Below are positions 61,436 to 64,000 of a DNA stretch of 64,000 bases, piece by piece (the stretch's first letter is position 1; each line of letters starts with the position of its first letter). The position numbers and the translations under genes were made by a program. The DNA lies in contig NZ_LDAS01000001.1 in the NCBI RefSeq assembly GCF_001020565.1, positions 3,124,520-3,188,519 on the forward strand, in the 5' to 3' direction. Source of the DNA: Maribacter thermophilus (lineage in GTDB: Bacteria > Bacteroidota > Bacteroidia > Flavobacteriales > Flavobacteriaceae). The notes under the pieces are model-generated. The model was given only the letters and a program-made list of their open reading frames with translations. It searched no databases and was not told the DNA's origin.

Positions 61436-62629
61436 TTAAACGATTTTTAACTCTTTTCCGACATCCGTAAAAGCTTTGATCGCGGCATCTAAATGTTCCT
61501 TTTTGTGAGCGGCTGAGAGTTGTACTCTTATCCGTGCCTTACCTTTAGGAACTACGGGGTAAAAGAATCCGATAACGTAAATACCTTTCTCTAGAAGTTT
61601 ATTCGCCATTGTTTGTGAGAGTTTGGCGTCATATAGCATTACCGGAACTATTGCCGAGTCGCCATCAATGATATCGAAGCCGGCATCTTTCATGCCTTTT
61701 TTAAAGTATTCGGTGTTTTTCTGTAAGGTGTCCCTCAAAGAGGTATCGTTGGATAACATGTCAAAAACCTTGATAGAGGCACCAACTATGGCGGGAGCCA
61801 GCGAGTTTGAAAATAGGTAAGGTCTTGAGCGTTGTCTTAACAGTTCTATTATTTCCTTTTTACCAGTAGTATATCCGCCCATTGCACCGCCAAGGGCTTT
61901 GCCCAAGGTGCCTGTTATAATGTCTATACGGCCCATAACATTTTTTTCTTCCAAGGTTCCCTTGCCTTTTGGGCCTATAAAACCTGCGGCATGGCACTCA
62001 TCTATCATTACAAGGGCATCGTATTTGTCCGCTAGGTCACAAATTTTGTCCAATGGAGCTACAAGGCCGTCCATAGAAAAGACACCATCCGTAACAATTA
62101 TTTTAAAACGGGCATTGTCCGCATTGGCCTGTTGCAATTGCTTTTCCAGGTCCGCCATGTCACTATTGGCATAGCGATAGCGTTTTGCCTTACAAAGCCT
62201 AACCCCGTCTATGATAGAAGCGTGGTTTAAAGAATCTGATATAATGGCATCTTCAGCGGTCAATAAAGGTTCAAAGACACCGCCGTTGGCATCAAAGGCA
62301 GCTGCATATAATATGGTGTCCTCTGTTTCGTAAAACTCGGCTATCTTTTTTTCCAGTTCTTTATGTATATCCTGTGTGCCACATATAAACCGCACCGATG
62401 ACATGCCAAAACCATGGGTGTCCATGGTATCCTTAGCGGCCTGTATTACATCTGGGTGAGAGGAAAGTCCCAAATAATTATTGGCACAAAAATTTATCAC
62501 TTCTTCACCGGTAGATATTTTAATTACGGCATCTTGTGGTGTAACAATGATGCGTTCTTCCTTAAAAAGACCGTCTTCTTTGATTTGGTTCAGCTCTTGC
62601 TGTAAATGCTCCTTGATTTTTCCGTACAT
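61436..62629 (-). CDS. kbl: Glycine C-acetyltransferase (2-amino-3-ketobutyrate CoA ligase)
   Basis: 397 residues. PLP-dependent alpha-oxoamine synthase family: [18 protein letters not shown], the [14 protein letters not shown] and [11 protein letters not shown] blocks and the PLP lysine in [10 protein letters not shown]. It cleaves 2-amino-3-ketobutyrate to glycine and acetyl-CoA in threonine breakdown. It follows the addA-like gene with a 1-bp gap; the threonine dehydrogenase partner is not in view. Confidence 0.94.
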   Translation of the reverse strand: MYGKIKEHLQQELNQIKEDGLFKEERIIVTPQDAVIKISTGEEVINFCANNYLGLSSHPDVIQAAKDTMDTHGFGMSSVRFICGTQDIHKELEKKIAEFYETEDTILYAAAFDANGGVFEPLLTAEDAIISDSLNHASIIDGVRLCKAKRYRYANSDMADLEKQLQQANADNARFKIIVTDGVFSMDGLVAPLDKICDLADKYDALVMIDECHAAGFIGPKGKGTLEEKNVMGRIDIITGTLGKALGGAMGGYTTGKKEIIELLRQRSRPYLFSNSLAPAIVGASIKVFDMLSNDTSLRDTLQKNTEYFKKGMKDAGFDIIDGDSAIVPVMLYDAKLSQTMANKLLEKGIYVIGFFYPVVPKGKARIRVQLSAAHKKEHLDAAIKAFTDVGKELKIV

Positions 62630-62630
62630 T

Positions 62631-64000
62631 TTAGATTGATTCTACTGTTATGTTTTGATTAATATAAACTATGATTTTATCGCGAATTTCATAACCCATA
62701 TCCATAAAAGCGTTGGCATAAGAGTCTAATTGTTCGTAATATTTGTTGTTTTTTTGACCTGTTTTGTAATCTATGATAGAAACTAAATTGTCTTTGATAT
62801 TTACTCTATCCGGTCTCAAGATAGTTCCATCCTGCATTAAAATGTCTTTTTCGTTCAATACATTATAACCAGCGGAAAAATACTCTTTTAAGTTTGGGTG
62901 TCGCACCAATTTTAAAAGTTTTTGTTGTACTATATTATATTCTGTGCTACTAAGAATACCGTTTTGTACAGCTTTGTCCATGGCAGGGGTCAAATCGTGT
63001 TCTTGTTTAATGTCGCTTAATATATAATGTATGATGTTCCCTTGTTTTATGGCCTCTTCTCTTTCGGTGTCCCAAAGCATACCGGCTTTTGTGTGTATTC
63101 TAAAATCAGCATTGTCTTTGTGGGTGTATATATAAGGTATATCAACAGTGGATGTCTGTTTTGTCGACTGGGAGCTATTTACGGGAACAGCACCAAATTC
63201 ATATTCTAACTTATTAGGGTTCCAGAGCCCTAGGCCACTTAAGAAATGTATAAAAAGACCCGAGTAGTAATCTGTTTTGTAATTACCATCCTTGCTAAGA
63301 TGTTTAAAGCTTATAATGTATAGGGATTGAACGGCCCTGGTCAATGCCACATACAATAGGTTAAAAGCGTCTAACTGTAATTTATTATGTTCTTCGCTGA
63401 ATAAAGAAGCTTCTGTAGTGCCATATTCGGCCACTTCTTTCTTTTTGCTTATCAATAATTCTTTAAAACCTAAAAAAGTTTCGCGGTCTACGGGCATCCA
63501 TAGTTTGGGGTCGATCTCTTCAAAGATGTTCGAGTTGGCATAAGGGAAAATCACCACGGGGAATTCCAATCCTTTAGCCTTGTGTATGGTCATTATCTGT
63601 ACGGCCGAAACATTGTCGGGCGTACTTATGCTTAGACTGTCACCCTTCTTTTCCCAATAATTTAGAAAAGATTGTATATCGGCCCCTTTCTGTTGTTCCA
63701 CTTCAAAAACCAAGTCCATAAAAGAAAGCAAGTGGGCATCCGAGTCTATCCCTAATTCAAAAGCTTTAATGGCATATTCCATGGCATCCAGCACAGAATT
63801 ACGCATAAATTTTTTGAGGTTAAAGTTGTATCCTTCTTCTAGAAAACTATCTACATTGCCTAGGTTCTTATTTATAAAATCATGTTCGGTTTCTGTGTTG
63901 TCGGATAGGAAACGAAGAATTTGATAACTATATTCTGCCTCCATGGGAAATAGGGCATGTAGGGAAAGTGATATTAAAAACTGAACCTTAGGACTAGCAG
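62631..64000 (-). CDS. AddA-like UvrD-family helicase/nuclease, N-terminus beyond window
   Basis: Only the last ~456 residues are visible. The frame is open to the window edge, so the apparent start at 63944 is internal. Helicase motif V ([19 protein letters not shown]) and motif VI ([17 protein letters not shown]) are seen, followed by a PD-(D/E)XK nuclease part near the C-terminus ([23 protein letters not shown], cited as PDRV...IDYKTGQ). With the AddB-like protein it probably forms the double-strand-break end-processing enzyme. The usual order in flavobacteria places both around ompA. Confidence 0.85.
   Translation of the reverse strand, partial: ASPKVQFLISLSLHALFPMEAEYSYQILRFLSDNTETEHDFINKNLGNVDSFLEEGYNFNLKKFMRNSVLDAMEYAIKAFELGIDSDAHLLSFMDLVFEVEQQKGADIQSFLNYWEKKGDSLSISTPDNVSAVQIMTIHKAKGLEFPVVIFPYANSNIFEEIDPKLWMPVDRETFLGFKELLISKKKEVAEYGTTEASLFSEEHNKLQLDAFNLLYVALTRAVQSLYIISFKHLSKDGNYKTDYYSGLFIHFLSGLGLWNPNKLEYEFGAVPVNSSQSTKQTSTVDIPYIYTHKDNADFRIHTKAGMLWDTEREEAIKQGNIIHYILSDIKQEHDLTPAMDKAVQNGILSSTEYNIVQQKLLKLVRHPNLKEYFSAGYNVLNEKDILMQDGTILRPDRVNIKDNLVSIIDYKTGQKNNKYYEQLDSYANAFMDMGYEIRDKIIVYINQNITVESI

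Noticed and set aside
63942-63944. Apparent ATG start of the AddA-like gene
   Set aside because: The frame stays open to the window edge and the visible part lacks the N-terminal helicase motifs, so this ATG is internal.

Overview
The window looks like a chromosomal segment of a marine-type flavobacterium (Bacteroidota, Flavobacteriaceae). The evidence is the low-to-medium G+C, the near absence of Shine-Dalgarno sites, several promoters of the Bacteroidota form TTG-N17..21-TAnnTTTG, lipoprotein-rich cell-envelope genes, a TonB-dependent receptor, an OmpA protein with thrombospondin-3 repeats, and family-typical gene order (pdxA, yceD, rpmF, fabH, accB, accC; and the addA-like, kbl, ompA, addB-like series). 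I see no insertion sequence, prophage, CRISPR array or rRNA. There is one tRNA gene, tRNA-Ala(GGC).

Layout. 1-7.4 kb: truncated sensor histidine kinase, M14 carboxypeptidase, TauE/SafE exporter, sodium/solute symporter with a NagX-type membrane protein. 7.5-13.2 kb: housekeeping genes for riboflavin, pyridoxal phosphate, ribosomal L32 and fatty-acid initiation. 13.2-25.9 kb: mixed core genes (FAD oxidoreductase, GntP permease, arfB, an orphan ABC ATPase, prolyl oligopeptidase, asd, mscL, alr, tdk, rsmI). 25.9-31.5 kb: a copper-handling locus with an MbnH-like di-haem cytochrome, an MbnP-like lipoprotein, an OprC/NosA-like TonB receptor, a Met/His-containing YtkA-like lipoprotein and a small CNGKC protein. 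31.7-41.8 kb: redox, repair, export and small-molecule genes ending at the tRNA. 42.1-45.1 kb: a MarR regulator with a frameshifted small membrane gene and an acetyltransferase, then an Rrf2 regulator, the Fe-S repair protein Ric and a small membrane protein. 45.2-55.0 kb: a complete nitrous-oxide reductase (nos) operon with a divergent second Rrf2 regulator. 55.0-64.0 kb: sugar porter, SDR, and the two AddAB-like helicase/nuclease genes flanking ompA and kbl.

How it fits together. The most notable part is a copper/N-oxide module spread over about 29 kb. NosZ needs a large supply of copper. The receptor keeps the CxxxM and a close relative of the HxM copper ligands of OprC/NosA, and MbnP/MbnH are copper-protein homologues. 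The nos operon adds an ordinary NosL plus an unusual protein that fuses a NosL domain to a predicted outer-membrane barrel. Between them sits a nitric-oxide-type stress unit (Rrf2-Ric) whose two genes carry the same 14-nt dyad. The nos promoter carries a perfect 8-4-8 palindrome placed about 41 bp before the predicted transcription start, as expected for a Crp/Fnr-class activator site. These functional links are inferences from motifs and gene order.
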